A stretch of DNA of 64,000 nt from Triangularia verruculosa (taxonomy: Eukaryota > Ascomycota > Sordariomycetes > Sordariales > Podosporaceae): assembly GCA_033296885.1 (NCBI GenBank), contig MU863887.1:351962-415961 (forward strand), in the 5' to 3' direction. A program made the translations under genes and the position numbers. Each line of letters begins with the position of its first letter. Position 1 is the stretch's first letter. Of this stretch, positions 37,754 to 48,041 are shown piece by piece. The notes under the pieces are model-generated. The model had not been told where the DNA came from. It saw only the letters and a list, made by a program, of their open reading frames with translations, and ran no database searches.

Positions 37754-38982
37754 TCAGTTGGACCATCCCATCCCAAATCCTCGCCAACCAAGCCTCAGTT
37801 TTGGCATCTGTCCTGGCCCCAGGTCAAATAGTCCGCCCCTGCCCCAACGCGAGCCATCTAATCTTCCTGTGAAGAGCTTTAGGCGCCCCAAAGGTGGAGT
37901 ACGCTGAAAAGCATAACCGAGCGCCGAGGGCAGAACCCAGGCCATGAAGTGAGGATCGTTAACGTCTCCAATAAAATTCTCCCCGATAGCCCGGCCACCC
38001 CACCATTGGCGATCGATACATGCATCGAATATGTCAGTCTGGACTACGGCAGCCAGTTCAGTCATGTTGACCGTCAGCTTGTTTTGTTCGTAGTTGTAAA
38101 CGAGCAGACTGCAACTGCTGTTGTTGCCTGTGTAAAGTTCGGAAACTTTGGGCGCAAAAGTAGGCCGGTGATCCAAGGTCTTCAGTTCTGGTAACTGTCA
38201 GTGACCACTTCAACCTTCAATGACGGTTCCTGTTGCGGGGCTGCTGCATTTCAATAATCATGTGGGGCTTGGCTTGATGTCTCTGCGAGTTACGAAGACC
38301 ATTCTGATGAACAATCGGGGAGGTGAGAGGGTATAAATCAGTTACTCAGAAGCTGGTCCATTGCCGTCTGACAATCCCCCTTTACAGGCGTTGAGGTCTT
38401 GTCCGACAACAAACACCCCGCCGTTAGGTTTCTGGACTTGCTGGGCGGATCATCCTTAATCACATCGCTATTATTGCCAACGGCAGGCTTCTCCGAACCC
38501 TTTAGCCAAAGAAATCGAATGACCCGATTCGTGGCATTCCAGGTGTCGCCAAGACCACCGGTGATATCGCCGTGTTGATAGAGGAATGCAGTGACATCCT
38601 GAAGTATTTCAGTGATATTAACGTGTGCAATTTTTGGGTATATCAAGTTGTCAAGCTGGCCCCAGCAATTGTTCGAAACCTTCTGAACGGACTTTGTGCT
38701 TTCGCGGGTTATGTTGCCCTCTGGACCGGCATTTTTTGCAGCCCATTCTGCAGCGAAAGAATGTCAGCACTTTCTAGATACTCGACCCAGAGCTCAAAGA
38801 GCTTCCATTGAGAAATTGGTTCTGACCTCCAAATTTCCTGATGACCTGATAGCAGTCGACCGCGCTTTCTACCGCACGGAAGATGGGGCCACGTTGCATA
38901 AGGTAGTCTGGTCTGCGGACGCTCCAGCACAAGCCGACTGGAGAAGGCTGAGCCAGAAAAGGAGGGGAAAGACAATCATCAT
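37754..38982 (-). CDS. Paralogous secreted repeat protein with an apparent frameshift
   Basis: Related to the gene at 35610-37400. Exon 1 (38982-38827) encodes a signal peptide (MMIVFPLLFWLSLLQSACAG), exon 2 (38747-38346) one repeat unit, and exon 3 (38187-37754) another with TDIFDACID and IGENF. Both introns are in phase 1 after DC motifs (DCYQVIRKFG and DCQTAMDQLL), exactly as in the neighbour. The signal-peptide frame of exon 1 runs into a TAG just before the DC motif, which lies in another frame. So exon 1 appears to carry a one-base deletion or a two-base insertion around 38850-38880. A weak extra intron inside exon 1 could also restore the frame, but it would remove the homologous Cys segment. 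It may be a recent pseudogene or a sequence error. Confidence 0.6.
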
Positions 38983-40168
38983 GCTTGCTTTTTCAAAAGA
39001 TTTGGTTCTGAAGTGTATCGCACGAGTTGAAAGCTGTGCTGGACTTTCTGGGGTGCTTCCCATTATATGCCCAGTAGCAGACAGGTGAAACCACAGCAGC
39101 GTCATTAGTGGTCAGTTGCACCCACCTGCTGGTGATTGCTTTGAGAAATTCAGTTGTTTCAGGTCATCGGATAGCGTTTCTACGACTGAGATTGGATCGT
39201 TGTACGGTCGAAATGCCTTCCTCTGAACCGCTGGCTCTTTATGTGGCGTTTGACCATGGTGTTTCCGCAGCTGATCTTAACAGAATGCAAACATTCCAAT
39301 TATAAGTCTTCGGACGCATTCTCGCTATCTTGAAAGGTGCTATCAAATACTCTAAGGCCTTTGGTCCTCCTGAGGTCTTTGATGGGCCGCCTTTGAAGAT
39401 ACCTAGGTACTTGAGTAGTAACAAGGAGGATAAGTCCCTATTCCACCGTCTCGCCTATTTCTTGATGAGAAGAGAGGTGGAATTGGAATCAAGAAAGAAG
39501 TGAGGCTTTTGAGTGTTTGCTCTTTCCCCATGCGTAGAGGATATCCTACCTACCTACCAGGTAGCGAAGTAGTCCCTTTCACACTGACATTCGAAAACCT
39601 GGAAGTCAGAAACATGGCAACCAACCCCAGACTGCACCACTCCCTCCCTGAAACGCTGTATATATCTTGCCTACCCCTTTTCTATGCATGAAACCGCTCG
39701 GCACTCTGACAGAGCTCTGTTGTTTCAAAAATATTTGGCAGCCCACAGCTACCTACCTAAGGAAAGATGTTGGGGGATATCAGCAATAAAGAACCGCCTT
39801 TGTATCAACCGGGGACTCCTGACGCGTCGGCCGTATGCGTAGTATGAAACATAGCGAGGTCTTGATCGGAATATTCTATGGCGTTATCAAGGCCTGTTTG
39901 GGTCTCCGCTGCATCACGCACGATGGGGTGCGGCCTTTCGGAAGGTTGGCACATGGTCATGAGTAACAGCGAAGATAAGATGAATCTGCTCACTTCCGCT
40001 CATCTGATCAAGTCAAAACTCAAGACACCGCCCTTTTCAGCCGTCAGCCCATCTCCCAATGCAGACTGTCCAAGTTCTGCTTCTTAAACCTCCCGATACC
40101 CCCCGGTCAACAAACGCTACCTATGTTATTATGGTTTTCAATTTTGCCATCTAAGGTACCGTCGTTAA
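38983..40168. other. Intergenic region, no gene seen
   Basis: About 1.2 kb between divergent genes, containing both promoters. It has short CCTAC-type runs near 39545 and 39755 and no supported gene. Confidence 0.45.
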
Positions 40169-41431
40169 ATGAAGCCAATACAACAAACGAACAAATCAAG
40201 CGCAATTGCAACAAAACCCAAGGCACCAAACAAGCAAATATTGACAGTGATGCCGGATGCAGTCACCGATACGGGATGGCGCCACTGCGACTCCTTCGAC
40301 AAAGTTGACTTCTTGGACAGGGCGGCACTGGAGATACCAGAACTCTCATTACCAACAGATCAGTTCGTGATAGTCACTGATTCCAGAGGCATAAAGACAG
40401 TTCTTGTATGCCCAATCCCCAGAGCTGCCAAAGTACCTTCGAGTCGTACCGCGGACAAGCTCAGTATCTTGACGATCGAGATAACTCCTGTACCAGCTAA
40501 GGAGCCTCAACTGAAAAGCCAAAGAAAACAAAAATCTCAAAAAATCACCAAACGCAGTCCTCAACAATCATACGGGTACAGCTCTGGAGCTGCATCTGGG
40601 TACGACGGTGACGATCGCTCCGCGCTCTCCCCATCATCAAGATCAAGCTACTCCAGCTATCAGAGCTCGCCACAAACAGCGGGCGCTGCTGATGACTACA
40701 TCTCCCAGGGACAACAGTCGATCTCCGATACTTCATATTCCACATCCAACACTTCTCCAGTGCAGCAGAACTTCCGTTCAACTTCCGGTCAATCACCATC
40801 ATCCTCACGATCGTCACCATCAAGCTCTTCTTCTTCTTCTTCTTTCTCCCAATCACAAGAGAAACAATCTCCCAAGTCAGAGTTTGCCACGGTTGTTCAC
40901 AAGCCCCCAACCACACACCCAGAAGAGACCAGCTCGTCTCCTGCTTCTTCAGAGGGCATTGATACAGTCTCAGAAGATCACGAATCAAAAGACCCTCCGC
41001 CAGCTGCACCACCGGTCAAACCTTCACCTCCACCTCCACCGTCCCGACCTCCGCCATCATCAACCACTGCTGCCGCCCCTACCCCGACACCCACAAACGG
41101 CGCTGCAGGTTCTGGCCTCCAGCTGCCATCCATTCCAGGTATTACCGACGGAAATAATCCCGGACCTGAGGCTCAGAAGCCCTTTGATGTCTCCAATCTC
41201 CTCAAGATAGGCGGCAGCTCAGTCCTCGGTGGTGGACTAACCCTAGTGGGCATCTTTTTTCTTGTCAAGTACATTATCCGGAGGAAAAATGGCGGGAAAC
41301 AGGCTGGCGAGGAGGGAAGCCCTGAGAACAAGAACAATGATTTGGAAGCAGGACTTGGCGGAATGATGGCCTCGGCCGGGGCCGGACAGCAACACACCAT
41401 CGGTGATGATAGTGGTAGTCAGCCAACATGA
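40169..41431 (+). CDS. Single-pass membrane protein with Ser/Pro-rich ectodomain
   Basis: One uninterrupted frame of 420 residues; a shorter start at the Met of MPDAVTDTGWRHC (near 40250) is possible. Residues 100-340 are Ser/Gln-rich, then Pro-rich with poly-Ser and poly-Pro runs, typical of a glycosylated stalk. One transmembrane helix follows (about residues 352-372, SVLGGGLTLVGIFFLVKYII), stopped by RRKNGGK and a short acidic cytosolic tail. There is no N-terminal signal peptide, so export would have to use the single helix as an anchor. It is the first of four same-strand genes for one-helix membrane proteins. The family was not recognised. Confidence 0.65.
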   Translation: MKPIQQTNKSSAIATKPKAPNKQILTVMPDAVTDTGWRHCDSFDKVDFLDRAALEIPELSLPTDQFVIVTDSRGIKTVLVCPIPRAAKVPSSRTADKLSILTIEITPVPAKEPQLKSQRKQKSQKITKRSPQQSYGYSSGAASGYDGDDRSALSPSSRSSYSSYQSSPQTAGAADDYISQGQQSISDTSYSTSNTSPVQQNFRSTSGQSPSSSRSSPSSSSSSSSFSQSQEKQSPKSEFATVVHKPPTTHPEETSSSPASSEGIDTVSEDHESKDPPPAAPPVKPSPPPPPSRPPPSSTTAAAPTPTPTNGAAGSGLQLPSIPGITDGNNPGPEAQKPFDVSNLLKIGGSSVLGGGLTLVGIFFLVKYIIRRKNGGKQAGEEGSPENKNNDLEAGLGGMMASAGAGQQHTIGDDSGSQPT

Positions 41432-42572
41432 CGATTAGGGGGCCCGGCTGGCAGAGGTGGCGCTGGTGTAAACCAGAGAGGAGGAGTGGGCGCTCTTGCT
41501 ACTCAGCCTGGCTCCCAGTCACTGATGACGACGGCAACGTCGAGCATAGGCTCACTGGGATATGCAATTCCACAGCTGGTGCCTTTGCTGCTTGCTAGGG
41601 ACTTTTTCCGGCATCTTCAACGCTGATGGATGTTAATCTGGAATTTTCTGTTTGACATAAGTACTATTCACATTATCAGCATCTTAGCAAGGCGTTGGGG
41701 TCAAATACCAATTTGTTTGTCAGGTTATCATCGGCCTAGCAATCAACCCCGTGGTGGTCGGTGTGTGATCTCTCAATTCCAAGTTGGGTTGGGGTTGCAG
41801 CAAAGTTTCCACGTAATTCTAGACTGTCGAGTCAGCATCTGGTGCAGAAGTTACACGAGCGCATGCCCGGCCGGCTGGAACACTTGATGCGTCAGCACAA
41901 AAAAAAAGGTGTGGAACAGCGATTTCCTTGGGCGTGGGATTTTGGCTTCATAGCCTCGACTGCGCCTTCAATCAGCCCGGCGCGACCGGGCGGGTCCAAC
42001 AAGCGCACGAAAAAAAGAGTTGGGCCCGGCTCCGGCGCTCGTGACTTTTGGAGCGGGGGACAGTAAGACCATGAAACCTAAAATGACTGATCGTCTGTGT
42101 GTGCTGCATCTTTTTCCTCCCCTTCCTCGTTTGTTCTTGCTGGTGGTTTCTTTTGCTTCCGGTTGACAGATTGAACTTTTGGCCCGTCAAAGTGAAAAGG
42201 GAATTTCGTCTTTGAGACACCCACCCGGGCCGTTGATTGAAAGGCGCAGCAGCCAACTTCAACCTCCGATGGCACATAAGACTCTGAGTGTTCCGTTTTT
42301 GACTCGTACCTGGAAGAAGTAAGTGGAAAAGGGGGGAGAATTAGAATTTCCTCATTTTTATGTTTTTGACGGTGTAGAATCTAATTTGGTTAGAAACACC
42401 TTATAAGCAAGCATCATCCTTGATCTTTGTACCAACTAGTTTGATTAACTCGACAAATCTGCGCAAGATACCAAGGTCAGTAAACAAGTCTTACCACCAA
42501 GCAAAACAACCGACTAGAGCCAGCTAACACCTCGGCAGGCCTTGACTTGAAAGCTCTCCTTTCAACCTCAAA
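41432..42572. other. Intergenic region, no gene seen
   Basis: This stretch includes the 3' flank of the previous gene and the promoter of the next. No supported gene is present. Confidence 0.45.
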
Positions 42573-42980
42573 ATGGCTCCTACCAGTTTCGAGAATCCAC
42601 CTCCCGTCGAGGGCGACGCCAAAATCCCGGGTTGTCTGGACGAATGGACCGGATTCATGCTAACCCTCTTCGCAATCCCATGCATCCTCATGATCATCGC
42701 AGTGGTATGCGTGGCGTGGAGACAGAAACAGGGGCGAACAACGCCCTTGGTCATCAGCATGGACGACGAAGCCACAGAGGTGGCAAACGTTCGGACACCA
42801 CTCTTGGCTGTAACACCTCCTACCCAGGGAAAGAATATGCTTACAATTCCCGAGACTTATACTCCTTACTCGATCAGCCCAGCCTTATCTGGAAGGACTG
42901 AGATTGCATCGCCAGTGGAGGAAGGGCAACAACACAAGCTCAAAGACATACCCGAGTTTTCAATCAGCAAAGCGACATGA
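42573..42980 (+). CDS. Small single-pass membrane protein
   Basis: 135 residues in one exon. A short N-terminus (MAPTSFENPPPVEGDAKIPG) leads to a strong transmembrane segment at about residues 28-49 (FMLTLFAIPCILMIIAVVCV), stopped by WRQKQG. The tail of about 85 residues is hydrophilic with Thr/Pro-rich segments and no recognised domain. Composition and a normal ATG context (CAAAATGGC) support a real gene, but its family and role are unknown. Confidence 0.55.
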   Translation: MAPTSFENPPPVEGDAKIPGCLDEWTGFMLTLFAIPCILMIIAVVCVAWRQKQGRTTPLVISMDDEATEVANVRTPLLAVTPPTQGKNMLTIPETYTPYSISPALSGRTEIASPVEEGQQHKLKDIPEFSISKAT

Positions 42981-43816
42981 AGGGGCTCTGGTTTTGGGAT
43001 TCAAAGGCGTTATGGTACATTCAAAAGGAATATGGATAATGAAAGAGCTTTCAGGCAGAAACTGTGAGGATAAGGAAGGCGCGACTGCTTCGGTTGCCTC
43101 AATTGAGGGGTCAGTGGCCGATTGCATTGTCACGCAATGTTTGTTGCCTAGCCGTCTGACTTCCAGGGTTCCAGGTTATGTTGTCCAAGATGTTTGCAGT
43201 TGCATCAGAACCCAGCACGCAAGAACGAGAAATGAGAGTCACGGTCACAATCAATTAGTTGAGTTCTCTCATCTGATCTCAATGAAAGTCGTCGGGCCAC
43301 AAGACCCCGATGCTGCCTTGGACGCCGACGGACCTGTTTCAGGCCCGCTCACCAGCTCCGAACCGGAACCCAACTGAAGGAGAACGCTACTTTCTGCCCC
43401 CACGGCGTCGCAAGCCGCCCGGTCTTCGGCGGCTCAATCGTTGATCTGTCGACTTGCACTATTCCTCTAGCTTGGGGAACGGCACCGACCCACCCGTCCG
43501 AACGCGACTATGCGGTTCTCAAAGTCACTCAAGAAACTAGCGGTACAGTCGAAGCCGTTCAGTCTGAAGAGACTTGTCTGTTGGCATTTTGGCTGCCTGA
43601 GTGTAAATGAATGTGTGCTACCGCAGCTGATCGTCGCGAAAGATTATAAACCGCCTTGCCCTGAAGGATGGATAATTACACACAACTTTCTTCGACTTTT
43701 CCAGCGACTTTGTCCACGACCAGTTCCTTGTTCGTCGCCCTTCTTCTGTCCCGATTTTCAAAACGGCCACTATAAACGACTTGAGTCAGACCAATCCAAG
43801 CCACGCACCACAAAAA
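42981..43816. other. Intergenic region, no gene seen
   Basis: Two open frames of about 160 codons exist on the plus strand (from 42904 and 43510) but show no membrane, domain or splice features. They were not called. Confidence 0.4.
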
Positions 43817-44308
43817 ATGGGTGGCTTCGACGATGGGATCCCGATTCCCGACATTCCGATTCACGTCTTCGTTATCATCGGCTGTGTAGCCGCCTTGCTC
43901 GCTGGGTCTCCGCTTCTCGGTCTTTGGTTGACTGGCTTCAAGAAGCCGACACCGTCAGAGCCCTTGTACATCAGGACATTGCACGACAAGCTAAGCTCTT
44001 CAACGCTTATTGACGTCGGGGGGGCCGCTCTCAGAGTACCGCCTGCTGCTGCGACGAGGCTGTCTGGCGAGATTATAAAGTCGGAGGAGAAGAAGAGCCT
44101 GGACATCGAGGAGCCTGAGGAGGTGGAGGATAGCAAGGAACCTGGGGAGGTGGAGGAGAGCAAGGAGCCTGGGAAGATGGAGGAGAGCAAGGAGAACGTA
44201 ATGACCGAGGACACAAATGGGGGCAAGGAGATTGAAGAAATCGACGAGAATAGAGGACCCAAGGATGCTGATGAGATAACAGGGATCAAGGAAAAGGAGG
44301 AGACATAG
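43817..44308 (+). CDS. Small single-pass membrane protein with acidic repeat tail
   Basis: 163 residues from the ATG at 43817; the frame stays open upstream but without an ATG. A short N-terminus (MGGFDDGIPIPDIPIH) precedes a transmembrane segment at about residues 17-40 (FVIIGCVAALLAGSPLLGLW). The C-terminal half is very acidic and built of a decaying repeat of about ten residues (EVEDSKEPG, EVEESKEPG, KMEESKE). The family was not recognised. The layout (short outside part, one helix, long charged tail) resembles the neighbours at 42573 and 44934. Confidence 0.55.
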   Translation: MGGFDDGIPIPDIPIHVFVIIGCVAALLAGSPLLGLWLTGFKKPTPSEPLYIRTLHDKLSSSTLIDVGGAALRVPPAAATRLSGEIIKSEEKKSLDIEEPEEVEDSKEPGEVEESKEPGKMEESKENVMTEDTNGGKEIEEIDENRGPKDADEITGIKEKEET

Positions 44309-44933
44309 GAGAAGCTTGGGGTATCGATGCGTGAGGATTTATCTGCAAGGTACGATGCTTTCAAGTCAGCGTGATCAACAAGTCTATGTGGAGGCTTAGT
44401 ACCTATGATCTTGGCCTATGGGCCAGCGCACGAGTGTATTGATAGGTGCGGACACATATGAGTTGAGAATGTACTACTACTAGTATCATGGCATGCCGAG
44501 TTGTGATGACCTATTACCAGTGTATATCAAACGCGCGAACTGTGACATCGACGACCGGAGTGTTAACTTTCCAGCAGCCCGTTCCCCTTGTTACACCAGA
44601 AACCTGAGTACCTTTGGGTCATCCTCTGAACTTGATGCTCCATCCACCTAACAGCTTTTTACTGTTTGTTTCAAGTGTAGCCTCAAATTCCTATGGCGTA
44701 TCAAAACAGCAGGTCTGCCGCTCAAGCATGATCAAGTGGCTACGCAAGCCACCTAGATAGCTATCAGCAATATATCCCCCAAACCTCAGAAAGCCTCTTC
44801 AACTCTCCCCTTCACACTTGCTAACAAAAAAGCCTCATCTATTGAAAGCAACAAATCACTTTCAAGACCCCTCAGACGCTCACTTCATACACACCACCAA
44901 CTAAGGTATCCACCTACCAACGAAAGAAACAAA
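44309..44933. other. Intergenic region, promoter of the next gene
   Basis: No gene is seen. The last 150 bases are C/A-rich, as in many fungal leaders. Confidence 0.45.
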
Positions 44934-45448
44934 ATGCCTACAGTGGAGGTGATGACCCTCAGTATCCTCCTCGGCGTCGTCTTGGCCGCCTTACTTGGCT
45001 TCTGCATCGTCAGATGCTGCCGATGCTTCTGGAACTGCTTCTGGGACTGCGTCGGGAGAAGCTGTGACTGGATGGGCTGCTGCAGGAGACTTAGAGAAAG
45101 AAGGGAGAGGAGCGAGCTCCCCACGACCAGTATAGCCTTTCCATTAACAGCGACCCTTCCAAAAGTTTCCAGACTGCTAACGCCCATAGCCAAGACATCT
45201 CGCGTCGCTGTGAGGCAGTTCAGTACCCACGATACGCGCAAGACCAAAACCGATATCATATCACCGTGCCGCGTGCCACGTACAGCAGCCCGGATTTCAA
45301 AGGTCGGTACAGCCCCTCCCCCGACTCTCCAACGCTCGGTACCAATCGCCCCGGCTCAATAATCTCGATCAAAGACAAAGGGAAGCAGCCCGAGATATTC
45401 TACAATGCTTCTTCGTCGAGACCGCCGGCGGTGCAAGTCAAAGGTTGA
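44934..45448 (+). CDS. Small Cys-rich single-pass membrane protein
   Basis: 149 residues if one intron (45130-45194, GTATAG donor, CTAAC branch near 45176, AAG acceptor) is removed. Without splicing the first frame ends at 45362 in low-quality sequence. With splicing it enters a second frame of good composition (QYPRYAQDQNRYHITVPRA, later SPSPDSPTLG) ending at 45448. The N-terminus is a transmembrane helix (about residues 8-26, TLSILLGVVLAALLGFCIV), followed by a remarkable cytosolic Cys/Trp cluster (CCRCFWNCFWDC, then CDWMGCC) and RRLRERRER. The Cys cluster beside a membrane helix suggests palmitoylation (inference). The family was not recognised. Confidence 0.6.
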
Positions 45449-46205
45449 AAGGGGATCACCTCGCTGTGGGGAGCGTGGTGTGGAGAACAGGATCCTACCA
45501 AGGCTTGGCATTCAGGGGCTGGAAAGGGGGTGATCACCAACCGGCAATGGCTTGCCGAAAGGTCTGTTTTTACCAGGTGTTGACTTTTTACTTGTACAAA
45601 GAGATGCCAGGCTTGTGAATAATGGAATATATACCAATTCCTGCGTTAAAAAGCGGACGGAAGAAGAATTTTGACACTGAAATGTTGCCACGAGTTGTAA
45701 CAGCCTGAACAATATCGGAATCTGGACATGGACGATTTCCATTTCCGTTCTGGGACCTGAGCAGTCGCCGCTTTAACCTGAGCAGAAGTGGAGGTCTCCT
45801 GAGCAGGGGGAACAAGAGCCTGAGCAGGCCCTGAGCACGTGTAGACCAATGATGGAAAAGGACCTTATTGTTCGAGACAATCGCTGCAGATAACTCAGGT
45901 CAGCTTCCTTTAACAATGCTGAATTCTAAAAACATCAATATGCCGTAGTATAAGACGCTGAATTACCTCTCCCGTCTCCCAGCCTAGCTCCCAGAAACTT
46001 AGAGTTAAGCTCCAATCTCACGTGTCTTATGTTCTCTTTGTTACCCAACCATAACCGTCAAATGTCGCTAGCACCTGGGCACGACGTTTCATCCGACGCG
46101 CGGCTGTGGGCGGAGCGGTATCTGGATGCCCATTGCGCTACCCATCCCTCTGTTCGTCGCCTTGGCCCGGCGCAGTACTCCTGCTTGCGCCGCTCTTACT
46201 ACCCG
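45449..46205. other. Start of the degenerate region
   Basis: No intact gene is seen. The minus strand near 45740-45850 keeps a short coding-like tandem repeat, listed separately. The rest has no recognisable content. Confidence 0.4.
45756..45838 (-). repeat. 21-base spaced CCTGAGCAG repeat
   Basis: The plus-strand motif CCTGAGCAG begins at 45756, 45777, 45798 and 45819, exactly 21 bases apart. A fifth, partial copy (CCTGAGCAC) begins at 45830. On the minus strand one frame reads as a seven-residue repeat with AQ at a fixed place (PAQALVP, PAQETST, SAQVKAA, TAQVPER). The multiple-of-three spacing suggests the remains of a repeat-bearing protein gene. Confidence 0.6.
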
Positions 46206-46945
46206 CTAAATGCGGGGTTCGAGGTTCCTAGAGACGAGGTCAAGCGAGCTTTGTTTCGGATGTATCCAATCATAGTACTCGGCAAGATCCTTCTCCGGAT
46301 ATGGCGCTCTGCTGGTGGCATGGAGTGCCTTGAAATCGCGCACGTCCTTGATGGGTGTGGGAGTCGTTCCGTTGGACGATGGTGGTTCTGCATCTTTGAC
46401 GACACCGTTCCCATGTCCATGCTCCGAGTGTAGTTTTCTCCACACTTCAGACGCAACCTTTACCTTGGCTTCGGGTACGCCGAGGCCGTGTAGGTAGTCG
46501 ACAAGGCCTTCGACCTCCTTCTCCTCGTCATGACCAGCCGCGCTCAACCGGGACTGGAGGTCTGTAGCAGTCTGGGCAGCCGTGCTTTCACCGAGATCCA
46601 GTGTCGTGATGAGATCTGTGATTTGCTTTGTCGTCACATCGCTCTTGGCCTGTGCCTCCAGGTAGGCTGCGACCTTCGCTCGAGAAGGCGATGAAGGCTT
46701 GATGTAATGGTTGAAGAATTCAATCATATCGGCCTTGGTGAGTGTCTCCAGATAATCCACAATCAACTGGCCTAGAAAATGGCATCCAGGTTAGTATATC
46801 GCCATAAAATTTTGAGAACAGGCATATAGAGCTTACAGTTGTTAAACATGTAGTACCCAGACTCGATGGCTTGCCAGTGCCAGCTGCTCTCTTCGTCCAA
46901 TGACTTGGCCTTCTCGAGTGTGCCTTTGATCAAGCTCCGCTTATG
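46206..46945 (-). pseudogene. 5'-truncated Ste23/insulin-degrading-enzyme-like protease
   Basis: C-terminal piece of an M16 metallopeptidase of the insulin-degrading/a-pheromone-processing type. Two exons survive: about 46945-46837 (KRSLIKGTLEKAKSLDEESS, then YYMFNN) and 46771-46206, joined at a Cys codon by a normal intron. The second reads LTKADMIEFFNHYIKPSSPS and AKVAAYLEAQAKSDVTTKQI, typical of the family's last domain, and DVRDFKALHATSRAP near the end. The zinc-binding N-terminal domain is missing, so this copy cannot be an active protease. Upstream of 46945 the sequence no longer matches. The last residues after AEYYDWIHPK also look altered. Confidence 0.75.
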
Positions 46946-47267
46946 AGTGCGGGTACTTGCTGACTTTGCGCAGCTGCGCTTCGGCTAAGCTCACCGACGT
47001 GGGCCAGTTGGCTCTGGTCTTGAATAATCTCCTCAGCATGGTCGCCCACCTCTCTGAGCAGATCCTAGCGAGATATCACCTCAAGTATGAGAGTTTAGGG
47101 TCGGTTTTGGATCCCCAACATGCGAAGCTCGTATTAACTCTCCGGCAAACTACCCGGTGTCTTCGTTCAAATACGGCAATAAGAGCACAGAATGTCAAAG
47201 TTCTAACGTATAATAATCACCAAACTGGTCCCCTAACGCTTACTTTTATACCGACCCACGCAAAATC

Positions 47268-47827
47268 ATGACGCCGCAAACGACCAGTCCCGGCTCCGGC
47301 GTGGAGCATGTTTGTGCCAGATGTTATAACCCTCTGGAGGAGCGAAAGCGCATCTATGTTTTGTCTAAATGCTCATGTGTGAGTCTGAAGCACCTTCCTA
47401 AGCCAATATACTAACCATATCCGCTAGGTAATCTGTTCCGAGTGCCGAGCGGGTTATAGGAGAATCCATGGCCGGCAAAATATTATCTGCAACCTTAACC
47501 ATTGTCAACACCGAGAGCAACGTCTATTGAGAATTTTTGGAACGCAGTGCGCGATCTGCCGGGTTCAGAAGCTGGATGACATCCTTAGTCGGTTGTTCTG
47601 TGGTATGAAAACCAGTGGCTTTTTTGTCTCCTCGTCTAAGAATTTTAGGTCATGTATTCCACCCAGGATGCTTGAGTGACGCCGCCAAATATGGTATTAC
47701 TTCTTGCGCGATGTGCAGGGACAATTTTCAAACCAAGAAGGTTATGGTCCGGCCCACTGGGAGTGTGCGTAACCAGCAAAATGTTCACCGCACAACAGAG
47801 CCTCGCACCCAATCGAGATATTGGTAA
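47268..47827 (+). CDS. Small RING-type zinc-finger protein
   Basis: 154 residues from three exons (47268-47378, 47428-47602, 47649-47827) with GTGAGT and GTATGA donors, a CTAAC branch near 47411-47415, and in-frame joins. The N-terminal half has paired Cys (CARC, then CSCVICSEC, then C-x3-HC). The C-terminal half is a RING-H2-like finger: CAIC, then LFCGHVFHPGC, then CAMC. RING proteins are usually E3 ubiquitin ligases that recruit an E2 enzyme; that function is inferred from the finger alone. The tail is basic. No neighbour suggests a pathway: the gene sits between an Ste23-like fragment and a kinase-like remnant, yet its own frame is intact. A TATA-like TTTTATA lies about 20 bases upstream. 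Confidence 0.72.
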
Positions 47828-48041
47828 AGAAACGCAAGTATGAAGGGATATAGATATTGTAAGCAGTTATGGCCCTAATCTACGCCCCAACTTCACGTAT
47901 TGCAACGCCCTATGCCCTTTTCACTAACCGCAGCACAGATGGAGGCGAGGATTTCCACGCTGCCCGCAGCGGATTTTCGAGGATTTGAGGCTGGACTGAC
48001 AAGGAGCAGTCCGGACCTCACTCGCTCGAAACCAGCATGTC

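Noticed and set aside
44934..45448. Frameshift in a CCCC run at about 45119 in the Cys-rich membrane protein
   Set aside because: A 65-base intron with a CTAAC branch (45130-45194) joins both frames. A frameshift remains a weaker alternative.
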